A DNA stretch of 64,000 nucleotides from positions 89,244-153,243 of the forward strand of contig MOWL01000030.1 of the NCBI GenBank assembly GCA_002110485.1, in the 5' to 3' direction. Below, one piece after another: positions 33,062 to 43,461 of the stretch. Position 1 is the stretch's first letter. Every line of letters starts with the position of its first letter. Source of the DNA: Emergomyces orientalis (taxonomy: Eukaryota; Ascomycota; Eurotiomycetes; Onygenales; Ajellomycetaceae). The notes beneath the pieces are model-generated. The model made no database searches, had not been told where the DNA came from, and worked only from the letters and a program-made list of their open reading frames with translations. The translations under genes were made by a program, and so were the position numbers.

Positions 33062-34240
33062 GAGGCCATGTATCAAATCCTTGCCTGAGACTATTTTTGA
33101 CCTAACTGTGCTCAAGATGTGAGGGTCTTCACCCATAATTGTGACATTTGTAGGGCAAACACAGCATGGAAGGAGCGTCGACATGGCCTGCTAAAGCCCC
33201 TGCCCATACCAGACTGAATATGGAGAGAAATCTCCATTGACTTCATTGTGAAACTTCTGGAGTCTGATGGATTCACTAATATCATGGTGATCACGGACCG
33301 TCTGAGCAAAGATGTGATAATTGAACCCTGTAAGAAAATAGACACTGAGACACTAGTGAATGTCTTTATCAACTGCTTCTAAGAAGGCATGGTGTGCCAT
33401 CAGCTATAGTCTCAGACTGCGGAACGCAGTTTGTTGGAGCCCTTTGGTCACATGTATGTAAGAAGTTAGGCATCACCAGACATCTCTCTACTGCCTACCA
33501 TCCAGAGACAGATGGGTCCACGGAACGGGCAAATCAGTCACTGGAGGCCTATATCAGGAAGTTCACAAACTTTGCACAGAATGACTGGTCAGGATGTTTA
33601 GCATCCGCTGAATTAGCCATGAATGGTAGAGACTCAGCAACTACTGACATGAGCCCATTCTTCTTGATGCATGGGTATAATTTAGACTCATTACAGCTGA
33701 AAGAGAACACTTCAGTTTCTGAGAGTTCTCAAAACTCAATTGAGCAAGCAGAATTAATTCTAGCAAAGCTGAAGAATGCAGCAACCTGGGCCCAGACTTC
33801 AATGACAAATGCCCAGCAAGAACAAGAGCTCCAGGCTAATCACCATCAAGATGCTGCCCTGGAATACAGAGTTAATGACACTGTCTGATTGAGTTTGAAG
33901 AATGTGTCTACACTTCAGTCTTCAAAGAAGCTGGATGTTTGGAATGAAAAGTTCAAGATAATAGAGAGAATTGGCTCTCATGTCTATCAATTGAACATGT
34001 CATCTGGGATTCATAATGTTTTTCATGTGGATTTACTTCGCCCTGCTGCTGGAGACCCGCTGCCATTCCAAATCTGCCATGAACCCCAACCACCGGCCAT
34101 AGATGTTGATGGGCACGAGGAGTATTATGTTGAGAAGATCCTTAAGAAGAAGATTAGATACCGCCAGAAGCATTATCTGATCAAATGAGTGAGCTGAACT
34201 GTCCTCACCTGAGTAAAGGCATCTCTAATGGAGGAGACTC
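33062..34240 (+). pseudogene. Gypsy-C integrase and chromodomain
   Basis: The zinc region is near 33060-33170 (HNCDICRANTAWKERRH). The core has SIDFIVKLLESDGFTNIMV, SDCGTQFVGALW and STAYHPETDGSTERANQSLE. The C-terminal part (HNVFHVDLLRP) is followed by a chromodomain-like stretch at about 34108-34240 (EEYYVEKILKKKIRYRQKHY). In that stretch three TGA codons occupy the positions of expected Trp (34186, 34195, 34210). The frame also breaks near 33380. Confidence 0.9.
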
Positions 34241-34271
34241 AGGCTCTTGATGACTACCTGTGGAGGACCAC

Positions 34272-34292
34272 GGAAGGGGAGGAGAGGGGTAA
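34272..34292 (+). other. Gypsy-C polypurine tract
   Basis: A purine run (ggaaggggaggagaggggta) sits directly before the 3' LTR start at 34293. It is the expected plus-strand primer site. Confidence 0.82.
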
Positions 34293-34529
34293 TGTCAGAG
34301 GTTGAACCCCTATATGGTTATATGGACTCGGGCTAGCTGCTCAAATAGACTAATAGCTTCCACACTAGTGACTAGCCCTTGCTTGCAGCTTGCACTTAGA
34401 GCTCTTTTCTTCACACTCTTTGCACTCTCTCTTTTCTTTCTCTTTTCTTTCTCTTTTCTTTCTTAAGCTTTTCTTCTTGTATTTTAGATACAATATAGTT
34501 CTTTCATACCTAATTGCTCGCCCCTTACA
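34293..34529 (+). repeat. Gypsy-C 3' LTR
   Basis: This 237-bp LTR begins tgtcagagg and ends cttaca. Compared with the 5' LTR it has about ten transitions, of which roughly five are GG to GA or CC to TC/CT type. The duplication ctagg follows at 34530. Confidence 0.93.
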
Positions 34530-34534
34530 CTAGG

Positions 34535-34860
34535 CTGTAAGCTCCCCTTAGGTCCAATACTGTGAACCAGGTAACTTTTTGAAACCTGTCTTGTATTTTC
34601 TCAATGAGGGGTAGCAGGTATTGATTCTTTATCATTATGCTGTTCAGTTGTCTGTAATTCACACATAATCGTAGGCTGCCATCTTTCTTTGGGACGAATA
34701 TCACCGGGTAACCCGCTGGTGATGTAGATGAGCATATGAATCCTTTTGCTTTATTTTCATTCAAATATTTCTGTAATTTGAATAGTTCTTTCTCAGTCAT
34801 TCTGTATATTGCTGAGTAGACAGGCTTTTTTCTTCTTATAACAGTATCTCATAATCCCAT
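34535..34860 (-). pseudogene. Gypsy-B copy 1 RT fingers
   Basis: This is the N-terminal RT half: TSPAGYPVIFVPKKDGSLRL, CVNYRQLNSIMIKNQY, WFTVLDLRGAYSLV with the first catalytic Asp. It continues past the nested Gypsy-C at 28943. The two halves join in the same order at the ctagg insertion site. Confidence 0.9.
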
Positions 34861-36980
34861 TCTCTGTGTTTTGATAGACTTTGCAAAGATTCTTTTTCAT
34901 TAAACATTTCTTGAAATTCTGAATACTTCTCCAGTATTATTTTGTTCACAGTCTTTAGGTTTGTCAGTTCTTTTGTCAGTTAATCTTTAGGTTTTCTGAC
35001 TTTCTCTGTTACTTAAATCTGCTTATTCATAGCTTGACTTCTGATCTCTTCTTTGCTGTGACTGCTAGACTTCAGAGCTTCTGGTCACAGGGAACATTCA
35101 CATCTTGTTAGCCTTAATAGTCCCTCCTGCCAGTTAATTTCCAGGTTATGTTTCTGTAATCAAGAATATCTGAGTATCATGTCATATTCTTCTGTTCAAG
35201 TGATATCAAATATTATTTTTTTCTCATGATCTTCTATTTTCATTGTCATAGAGTGTGTTTTCTGATTGATCTGTCTCAAGCTTGTTTCTTCAAGTTCTTG
35301 TAAATGATATTCATTTCTTTTTTATCATGTAAGAATTGTTCTTTTGATCACATATTCTGAGTTCATGAATATTCCAGTTGCTTCTGAATCTAGTAGTGTG
35401 TGCGCGCTTTGCCCTTCTAAATCCACTTGAATTCTTAGGTGTGATAATTCTTTTGTTGCAGCTAACTGCTGGCTCATTTCACTTTTCCAGAGCACTATTT
35501 CTGGAAAGTGTGATTGTTTTTTGCTGATCTTAGTATTTCTTTGAGATTCTCTGATGCTTCATCTTCTATTATTTCATGTAAGATTTCAATGTTGCTGACA
35601 TATTTTTGTCAATTCATGACTTCTTCTTTTTATTGCAATAATCTGATAATCTCTCTTCATGAATCTGAGTTTGTTCTGTGATATCTTGTGTTATAGCATT
35701 TTTTCAATCTCTGTTCTTCAACTTTATGTCAGTGAACTCTTCCTTTCTCTGATCACTGAGTTGATTCTGTTGAGTATCACTGAGTTCTCAGCTTGTGATA
35801 GATGTGATACAGTTCTGAACATCTGTGAGTGATACAGTATATTCATGCTATTTCTTGATGATCTTCATGATCTTTGTCTAGCCTTGAGTCACCTTGTAGT
35901 TGTTGCAGTATGAATGTTGATTTAAATGAACTTCATTGCTGTGAATCTTCTTCTTTTCATGAGACTCTAGAGTAGTACTCTTCTCTTATTTTTTCTTCTC
36001 TGTGAATCTCACAGTTGTCTTCTCAACATAATAATCATATTATTTCTGAGTATTCATGATTATCTCTTTTTGGTTTTGCTTCTCATAGTTCATTGTAATT
36101 GTAATTTTCAAACTGTTGAATTTGACATTCTATTTCTGTATATTGTTCTTGAAGCATTGCAATGATTGTTTGTCTATCAGAATCAGTTAATTGTTGTTCA
36201 AATTCTGTTATAAGGTCCTCCTCATCATCATCACTGTCTGTAAGAGGTTCGTTGGTGTCGCTGTTGTATACCGGGATGGAAGCGCGAAGGTGCCTTTTTT
36301 TCCTAGAAAAATATTCTGAATCTTCTTTTCTCTCCAGATGTTCTAAGCAGTCAGTGTCAGTGCAAAAAGATCAATGTATTTTTGAATGTTCTGAATGCAT
36401 TACATCTTTCATGTTTTGTGAGTCTTGAAATTCTTCTTCATCATCTTTCACACAAGTTGGACAGTCTGTTATCTTGCAGTTATAAAATGTTTCATGATAA
36501 AGATGGTTAGCATCAGTTCACTGTCATTCAATGTCATTCTGTTGTGCCTGCAAGTGATAATCACAGTTACACCTGAACATTATATACTCTCTGTGACAGA
36601 GGTGATTTTTTTCAGCCATTTCTTTGTTCATTTGTTTGGTGTGATAGTCACATTCCATGTACATGAGTTTGAATGTGAATGATTCATCTGTTCTGAGTTG
36701 CTGATGTTATTCTTTGCATTCTTTTCAAGTTCATTGTTCATGATCTGTTCAGAAGTTTTCTGTGACTTGTCACACATGTTTCTTGTGATGTTCATGTTCT
36801 TGTATAAGAAATTCTGCACAATTTCTTCATTCTTGTTTCATTAAGATTGACTCTCAATTTCAGCTATGTTGAGTAGAAGTATCTTGATTGATCTCTTTGT
36901 TAGATTCTTGCTCTTCTAATTCTCTTCAGTTGAATTTCAGAAATTCTGTTTTCACAATTCTTGTTTTTCAAGATTTCTGT
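34861..36980 (-). pseudogene. Gypsy-B copy 1 degenerate gag-pol linker / protease region
   Basis: This is minus-strand sequence between nucleocapsid and RT. It is AT-rich with many stops, so no continuous ORF can be given. A protease would be expected here by position, and I could not confirm its active site. A small CpG-bearing patch lies at 36240-36300. Plus-strand open stretches at 36162-36682 look like chance reading of AT-rich DNA. Confidence 0.5.
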
Positions 36981-37930
36981 TCTTCTTATTTTGTAGCTCT
37001 TAAATACTTTGTGATTTGATAATCTCCTCTGATAGCTCTTAATTTCCAACCATTGTGATTACTGTTGTGTTGCAGACATTGTCTTGCTTGATGTTCAAGT
37101 TTCTTGCAATAGAAATACAAGTTTTCTTTTCAGCAATGTTGTTTCTTGTCATTCTTGTCCTGACAAGGCTTCATGATAGCATTGAGTTCCATAGGTCATG
37201 ATTCATATGGGTCATGGTATTTCTTTGTATTTTTTGTGTGATTTACATATTGACCTTTTTTCTTCATTCATCTTGTATAGAGTCTGTTGTCAATCTGCAC
37301 TGCAGATTCTATCATTTTAGTCATAGACACTGATCATTCTGTCATTCTGAAGATCTCATCTTTAACATTATCTTTCAGTTCTTGGTAGTATTGTGCTGTC
37401 AAAGCCTCACTATCCCAGTCCAAATGTGAACTGTATTGCTGAAACACTGATGTAAATTGTGCTGTTGATTCTGTCTGCTTGAGTGTAAAGATTCTCTGTG
37501 CTGCTGAATACTTTTCATTGATTTTATCAAAGATCAATTTGATCAACTTGACAAATTTATCATATTAACTGAAGATTCTATTAGTCATGTCATCTCAGTC
37601 ATCTTCTTTTTCATGAAACCAAGACCTGACTCTAGGTTCAAATCAATCAAAAGCTGTTTCTGTCAAATACATAGAAGCTGTCATCACTTTGTCTGCTTCT
37701 CCTGCCATCTTGGATGAGTTGGCTGTCAAATAGACATTTATTTGGGCCAAGAAGGCCTGCAGCTTTCCTCATTCTTCTGAGAATGGTGTTGGTGGATTGA
37801 CTTTCAACATCTTAGTACTCAGTGCTGCTTCCAACTGCTTGCAGTGTTTGGACAAGGCCTCGTTGGCCTTCAGAATTCCCTGAACATCCGCCTTTGGTCC
37901 ATCCACCATTGATTCAGCTCTAGATGTCAT
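36981..37930 (-). pseudogene. Gypsy-B copy 1 gag
   Basis: The gag start is at about 37928 (SRAESMVDGPKADVQG, EALSKHCKQLEAALS). A capsid-like part spans 37820-37334 (LQAFLAQINVYLTANS, TQFTSVFQQYSSHLDWDSE pattern). A zinc knuckle remnant lies near 37080-37115: FYCKKLEHQARQC, with the first Cys of the CCHC changed to Tyr. TGA codons interrupt it, for example at GKLQ and FEPR. It is a typical chromovirus gag and now non-functional. Confidence 0.82.
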
Positions 37931-38068
37931 ATCTTTTTAGCTTTTTAGTCTTGGGGTTTGAAGTATCAAATCTAAATTCATCTGTTTGAGATATTCTTGC
38001 ACAGGCTTCTTGATAACTGTTTTCTTTGAGCAGAGGGTTCTCCGTAACCTTGGATTAGAGACAATCAA

Positions 38069-38658
38069 TGTTAACTACCAAGCTTTCCGGTAGCAAGCGT
38101 TCACCGTTAATTAAGTAGGTAAGGTTGGGCCTATTAAGGTGCCTTATCGTGCTTGATGACTAGAGGAAAGAGTAGATGCCACTATCTAGGCTTACTTAGG
38201 TGAATAGGTAAGGATAGCTCCAGCAAGTGATTGTATAGTTTCAATGTGCTGTAGGAAGTAATACAGTTGAGGTATGAGTGGGTATTCTTAAGGAAATCAA
38301 AGCTATAGTTATATGGAAGTAGGATAGATGGAAGGTAGAGTGGTATAAGAGAATCTGAAATGAAGATTGATCATGATCAAGAAGATAAGCTTCTCTGATT
38401 CTAAGAGTAATGAATGTGTTTATATACATGATGAAATCTTCTGGTAGATGTGATAGATCTGGTATATCCAGTTCTACCAATTATATCAATCTACTGGTAG
38501 CTCTAGTAGCTTTGGTATATCATGAGCTACCAGTTATACCAATCTATCAGTCATGTGATAGGTTTCTTTGGAGCTTCATTCTGCCAAGCTGTAGCCTATT
38601 CTGTCAGTGTTCTTAATACTCAATGGTTTCTGGCGCTCCTGCGGGGTGTTCCGTAACA
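38069..38658 (-). repeat. Gypsy-B copy 1 5' LTR
   Basis: This 590-bp LTR with TGTTA/TAACA ends is about 97% identical to the solo LTR at 14531-15116. The flank on the LINE-B side (38659-38663, gatat) is the reverse complement of the atatc flank of the solo LTR. Internal sequence begins at 38068, and gag follows ~140 bp inside. Confidence 0.9.
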
Positions 38659-39758
38659 GATATGACCAGATCTATCAGAAGATGAATTACAAACAGCAAT
38701 TTTTAAAAGCTCAAAGAAAACTGCTGCAGGCCCTGACTCAATAAATCATTTAATAATACAAAAATTATATTCTAAGTTAAAAGGAGAAATATTTGAATTA
38801 CTTTTCAATTTATTGAAAAAAGGATATCATCCCAAGATATGAAGAAAAGCCACTGGAATAGTACTTGCAAAATCAAATAGAAAAAGCACTTTTCCAAAAT
38901 TCTATAGAATCATATCATTGTTAAATTGCTTGAGAAAAGTCTTAGAAAAAATAATAGCTACTAGATTATCATATCTAAGTACTATCTCTGACTCTGATCT
39001 ATTATTTTATAATCAAATAGGGGGTAGAAAGCAAAACTCAGCAATAGATGCAGTATTTTCTCTAACTCATGATATAGAATTAGCTAGAAATGAAAAACTA
39101 GTTTCAACTGCTGCTTTTATTGATATAAAAGGTGCATTTGATCATGTTTCAAAAGAGCATTTAATTCAAACTCTGATGAAATTAAATACTTCAAAATCAT
39201 TGATAAAATGAGTTAGCTGTTTTATGTCAGAAAGAATCATTCAGTTGTTTTTTGATGAAATAAAACAAAAGAAAATAAAAATTGAAATAGAAGTTTCTCA
39301 GGGATCTCCAGTCTCTTCCATTCTATTTTTGATATATATAAGAACATTATTTCAAAACAGAGAAATAAAGCTAGTGAGAACACTCAGCTACATTGATGAT
39401 ATTGCATTATTATGTCATTCAAAAACAATAAAAGAAAACTGTTTATTAATTGAAAATGCAGCAAGAGAAATCATTCAAAAAGAAAATGAAAATTATATTC
39501 AGTTTGACATGAATAAAACTGAATTGATTCACTTTTTTTCTAAGTTAAATGAGAAAAATGAGCACATAATCTTGCTAAATGAACAAATTAATTCAAAAGA
39601 ATCAGTTAGATGGCTAGATTTTTTGCTAGACTCAAAACTGAAGTTTAATTATCATATTCAAAAGAAACTTGCCTAGGCAGAGAGAAATCTTAATAATATT
39701 TTAAGATTATCAAATACAGAAAGAGGACTATCTCATAACTGATAATTTGAAACATCCA
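38659..39758 (+). pseudogene. LINE-B ORF2 fragment (RT core), inverted copy
   Basis: This is an opposite-strand duplicate of 13425-14530. It is open at 38918-39211 and 39224-39676, separated by TGA 39209 where the other copy has TGG. RT motifs are GRKQNSAIDA, AFIDIKGAFDHV, SQGSPVSSILF and YIDDIALL. It ends at the LINE-A leader (39759). Differences between the two copies are mainly GG to GA or CC to TC, for example at 38933, 39186 and 39211. Confidence 0.9.
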
Positions 39759-41029
39759 AAAACGCTTTCCCCCGAACCAGCCCAATTCTTTGAATTAGAA
39801 GACGAAAAGACATCCATTTGAAAGCTCTTGTTTGAGAAAGCAATTTATTCACTTTTTATTAAAATTGAGCGCGAGTTGGTGAAGCTATTGAGGAAAACAT
39901 GTTTGTAATCTCTAAGAGAAAAGAAAATCACACTTCATCACATAACTTCATCAGTTTCGGCCCAATTTACATAGAATTTTGATAGAAGCTAGAACAAACC
40001 AGATACTACAACTGTCTCAATTTTGAATTCATTCCGACCATCTCTTTCTGAACAATTCATTGTCAAAACCTGTGTGAAAACTCTGATTGATTTTCATGTT
40101 CCTTTGCACCAGTGCCAAGTCTTTTCCCTGTACCGCCCTACCTCGCCCGGCAGAAAAGTGACAAAAAAATACCTCAGCACAGATCACACGTGACCTACCC
40201 TTCAATCAGAAATTCCCCGAAACCTACCCTCTCTACAAAACAGAACAAGAAAAAGTGGAAATATCAGTGTTTAAAAAAATAGCTTGGTCCCTGCAAGTAA
40301 TATATATACATACTTGTATATATATATATTATTATATAAGAAAATAGTACAGATTTAGTCTGTTGATTCTTCATTTGCATACTCATCTGTGTGACTTAAT
40401 AAATTACATTTATTAAGAGCTATCTAGTAAAATATATGAGATTAATTTGAATAGAAAAGAAAATCTATTCAGTATTAATTCATATTGATATTTCAGGAAT
40501 ACAATCTTGATTTGAGGTGGGGCCTATTTCAAGCAGAAATTTTGAGAAGCTTTTTAAATTGAAAAAGACAAAATTTGCAAGAGTTAGAGTGTTTTTCTTG
40601 ATTTAGCTCTGAGTAAATAAATCAAGAAAATTCTACACAAATTCATATTTCTTTACTTCAGTGACTGATTCAGTTTTTGAAAATAATCTCAATTTTGAGC
40701 TGCATACTTGATATGTGGGGAGAAGTTTAGAATATTGAATATTTCTGAATAGTTTTTATCAATTTCTCTGCAAAAAATTGATTTATTTTGTCAGTTTTTC
40801 TTTCAAAAACTGTCATTTCAATTGAATAATTTATTATTCATTGAAATCAATTCTTTTCTCTTCATTTTGTAGCACAAGAAAGAAGTCTGTGAAGATTTAA
40901 TTGATTTATCTTTAAAAATCAATATTAGTTTATTAGATTCTCTTGAAAAATCTAATCTAGATACTATTTCTAGTAGAAAAAATAGCAAAAATCTGAGAAT
41001 ACTATTTAATTTGACTAATTATCTAATAT
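39759..41029 (+). repeat. LINE-A 5' leader, cut by Gypsy-A
   Basis: This 1.27-kb stretch matches the LINE-A leader at 54714-55978 in reverse. The 5' ~590 bp keep CpGs (for example around 39870 and 40125-40200). The remainder is CpG-poor with AT tracts. It has no credible ORF. The Gypsy-A LTR interrupts it at 41030, shortly before the ORF1 start would be reached. Confidence 0.88.
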
Positions 41030-41377
41030 TGAAGTGGAATAAGGGGTTGTGCGCTTTTGGCGGCACGTGGGCAGGAGCAGCGGGATCGTAAGGAGGTTGG
41101 TAAGTTCGCCGTGTATACAATATTCTATTCAACGAGCTATCCAAATAGCAATACAAAAGAACACGTAGGAGATTCAAATATAGAAGAAGAACAAGCAATC
41201 AATCACATATCAAATCACACAATCAAAAAGGAGCAATCTCACTGCTCTGCGTACAATCAATCTTCGCCGAATCCACACGTGTGTCAAAAGATAATGGGAA
41301 TATGAGGCAGCCATGCCAAACAAATATATGAGGCGGTCTCGGCGAAAAGTAATACCACGCCGAGATTCCCCACCACA
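41030..41377 (-). repeat. Gypsy-A 3' LTR
   Basis: This 348-bp LTR (plus-strand ends tgaagtgg and caccaca) is identical to 50118-50465 except for six transitions clustered at 41290-41371. It contains two CACGTG-like cores (near 41065 and 41277). Confidence 0.95.
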
Positions 41378-41412
41378 CATCTCCCCCCCCTATAGCTTGC
41401 CGACCCGGCAAG
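41378..41412 (-). other. Gypsy-A polypurine tract and adjacent hairpin
   Basis: On the minus strand a G9 run plus agatg (41390-41378) directly precedes the 3' LTR. It is preceded by a perfect 7-bp hairpin, cttgccg/cggcaag, around ACC (41396-41412). The tract is the expected plus-strand primer. The hairpin's role is unknown. Confidence 0.8.
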
Positions 41413-41856
41413 TAAGAATGCGATCCGAATGAATGAAAACAAGGAATTGCAGGAAAGAATCAATCAAGAATCAAGAAAATGAAAGACAATCAATAAAAGA
41501 ATATAGAAAAGAGAAAGAAAAAGTGAACAGCAGAGAAAAGAAAGACAAGCAAGAACAAGAGAAAACAGGGAAACAAGTAAGCAGAATGTGATCAACACAG
41601 CGACAGTGGCAAGATGCGGCAAATTGGCAACAGCGCGATCGTGATTGGTCAATCTTTTGACGGCCCGGGGCCGGGAAAACATGATTGGCTGATGGCTGCG
41701 GCTATTCGGCGGGCGCATTCTCGCGGCCATGCACCGGAATCTGCATAGCCTCGCCCTCGGCGACAGCGCGATCTCCCTCAATTGAGGCGAGGGGGATGTT
41801 CCTCTTCAGACAATAGAAACAGCTACGTTCTCCAAATAATTCCTCCTCTGTAGCCA
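41413..41856 (-). other. Gypsy-A 3' noncoding region with paired CCAAT block
   Basis: No ORF of merit is seen between ORF3 and the PPT. At 41641-41693 two ATTGG/CCAAT motifs flank a cggcccgggg core. The arrangement recurs at 46941-46996. Confidence 0.6.
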
Positions 41857-43041
41857 TCATGATCTCGAAACACCGGATCCCTTCGGTGACCGCTCTCTTG
41901 CGCCACTCCTCAATGTATTCTTGCGGCGAACTGCCCTTGCCGTTGAAGAGAATATCTTCTTTGCATCTCTAAGCTGCGCTTTCACATCCACAGGGACATA
42001 GGGAGAACACCGGCATCCTCTGTTCACTGTTGTATGCTGCTTGTCAGTTGCCTCTACCAAAGCAGGGCTATCTTGATCAACCCCCATATTCTCAAATTCC
42101 GCAACTTGGTCAGGGCTGAGAAGTTCAGCAAGATGGGTGTCTGACAAGGCTGCAGACAGGCTGCTGACGTCCGAAAGCAAGGATTGGCTGGAGACGCGGC
42201 GAGAAGTACGCACAGGAGGACTATGTATAGAACCTTGAGGAGATCCAAGCGAGGGTGCACTGGGGCGTATCACGTTCAACACACGGGGAGAAGGTAGAGG
42301 AGACTGGCCAGTCATATGTTGATCGGGAGGGGATAGGACACGTTCTTGAGGCTGGGGTGAAGCAACTGTCATAGAATCTTCAGTGAGAATTCCGCCAGGA
42401 CCAAAGATAAGACCTGCAGCTTGAAGATTTCCTTGTGTGATCTCTTGGCCAATAAAATTGGAATCGGCCGCTGCTTCGATATCTGCCAACATGATCGTCT
42501 TATATCGCTTAACTCCTCGTCGAGGTGGCTGAGTGATGCGAGCCCACATTGCTTGATTGATCCGGCCGATTGCAGAAGCATATTCGTGATGTAGGGCCAG
42601 GGTTTGACAGGCGCGTTGCATCCGCTCTGAAGTCATGATATGCCAGAACGAATCCACGCGAACTTTTCCCCACATCCTGGTGCATGTAGTATATGCTATG
42701 GCGCAGCGATCGCGCCGTTCAGCTACCTGAGCAGCAACTCGTTGAAGCTCCGCCGTCTGGTTATCAAATGCTTGCTGGGCCACCACCTGGCGCCAGGATC
42801 CATCATTTCTCATCCACTCATAGAATGCGGCAACCTCATCTTGAGCCGCCTCATGGCGCCCCATGAGTAGATTACCGATCTCACATTGTGCTTGGTAGCG
42901 AACCTGCGGATTCTGACCCAGAGAATTGACATAAGCTTGCAGCTCCATCGCCGTATGAAAAACATGGTTATCATATGTCACAAGAGCGAGCTGGCTCGCT
43001 GGTCTCGGTACCAGAGTGTGTTGGCTAGAGGGGTTCGACAT
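41857..43041 (-). CDS. Gypsy-A ORF3: unknown protein downstream of pol
   Basis: This is an intact 394-residue ORF on the element's sense strand, starting at ATG 43041 and ending at TGA 41857. I do not recognise a family. Residues 1-190 are rich in helix formers with several Trp and Cys (EVAAFYEWMRNDGSWRQVV, AYTTCTRMWGKVRV, MWARITQPPRRGVKRYK). Residues ~225-300 are Pro/Ser-rich and look disordered. The C-terminus is basic (STARAVRRKNTLRSGARERS). No signal peptide, membrane segment or zinc knuckle is evident, so the position resembles env but the protein does not. Its integrity beside intact gag and pol suggests it is maintained. It could be a captured host gene or an accessory RNA- or DNA-binding factor. 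Confidence 0.85.
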   Translation of the reverse strand: MSNPSSQHTLVPRPASQLALVTYDNHVFHTAMELQAYVNSLGQNPQVRYQAQCEIGNLLMGRHEAAQDEVAAFYEWMRNDGSWRQVVAQQAFDNQTAELQRVAAQVAERRDRCAIAYTTCTRMWGKVRVDSFWHIMTSERMQRACQTLALHHEYASAIGRINQAMWARITQPPRRGVKRYKTIMLADIEAAADSNFIGQEITQGNLQAAGLIFGPGGILTEDSMTVASPQPQERVLSPPDQHMTGQSPLPSPRVLNVIRPSAPSLGSPQGSIHSPPVRTSRRVSSQSLLSDVSSLSAALSDTHLAELLSPDQVAEFENMGVDQDSPALVEATDKQHTTVNRGCRCSPYVPVDVKAQLRDAKKIFSSTARAVRRKNTLRSGARERSPKGSGVSRS

Positions 43042-43461
43042 CTTTGTAATGAAATAAGGAAATATAGGGAAAAATCAATGAATTAAAAATAGAAAAAGAG
43101 ACTTGAATGCCAATTTGAAAAAGAAAAATGATTATCTGGGCAGAGTAGGTCAATAATATAATACTTCCTCAAGGTGAATTTTGGAAGATAATGTGAAAAG
43201 CAGTCAACATGCAGCAAGGGTGACAGCAGTTCATAAAATTCACTGCCAGCTTCAATCTGACCCAGAGAATTGAATATCAAAGAGAAAGTAAACAAAACAA
43301 AGAAAAGACAATATCAAGAGATTAAAATTAGAAGGAACTGATATGATGCATGAAAAACATGCAAGAAAGAAGCAGAATCATGAAAAATAGAGACTAAGAA
43401 AACAGCAACTTGAATGAAGAAAACAACAACAAGGAAATCATTATACAAAGAAAAACAGCAG
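43042..43461 (-). other. Gypsy-A pol-ORF3 spacer
   Basis: This is 420 bp of A-rich sequence between the pol stop (TAA, 43462) and the ORF3 ATG, with no credible ORF. The gap makes read-through fusion unlikely, so ORF3 would need its own transcript, splicing or internal initiation. Confidence 0.6.

Larger units (their letters stand above)
28949..34529 (+). mobile_element. Gypsy-C: complete nested Ty3/Gypsy element, coding broken
   Basis: This is a 5.58-kb plus-strand element with 236/237-bp LTRs, a 5-bp duplication (ctagg), gag, protease, RT, RNase H, integrase and chromodomain. It lies inside the RT of Gypsy-B. The LTRs differ by about ten transitions (roughly 96% identity), so insertion is not very recent. 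Coding is interrupted by many TGA codons and frameshifts. Confidence 0.95.
26786..38658 (-). mobile_element. Gypsy-B copy 1 (chromodomain-type Ty3/Gypsy), split by Gypsy-C
   Basis: This minus-strand element has its 5' LTR at 38069-38658, then gag, a degenerate middle and RT fingers. The nested Gypsy-C (28949-34529) follows, then the rest of RT, RNase H and integrase. At 26786 it is cut off by a LINE 3' module, so its chromodomain and 3' LTR are absent; the homologous end is seen at 4824-6300. Without the nested element it is about 6.3 kb. It sits at the same LINE-B site as the solo LTR at 14531. Confidence 0.9.

Noticed and set aside
13425..34240. TGA might encode Trp in these elements
   Set aside because: Intact ORFs here use TGG for Trp throughout, and TGA also replaces Arg (CGA) codons, so mutation explains it better than recoding.
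41857..43041. Gypsy-A ORF3 as an envelope gene
   Set aside because: No signal peptide, membrane anchor or cleavage motif can be seen; only the position fits.
42886..43086. Small plus-strand frames over Gypsy-A
   Set aside because: They lie opposite intact gag, pol and ORF3 and show no recognisable domains.
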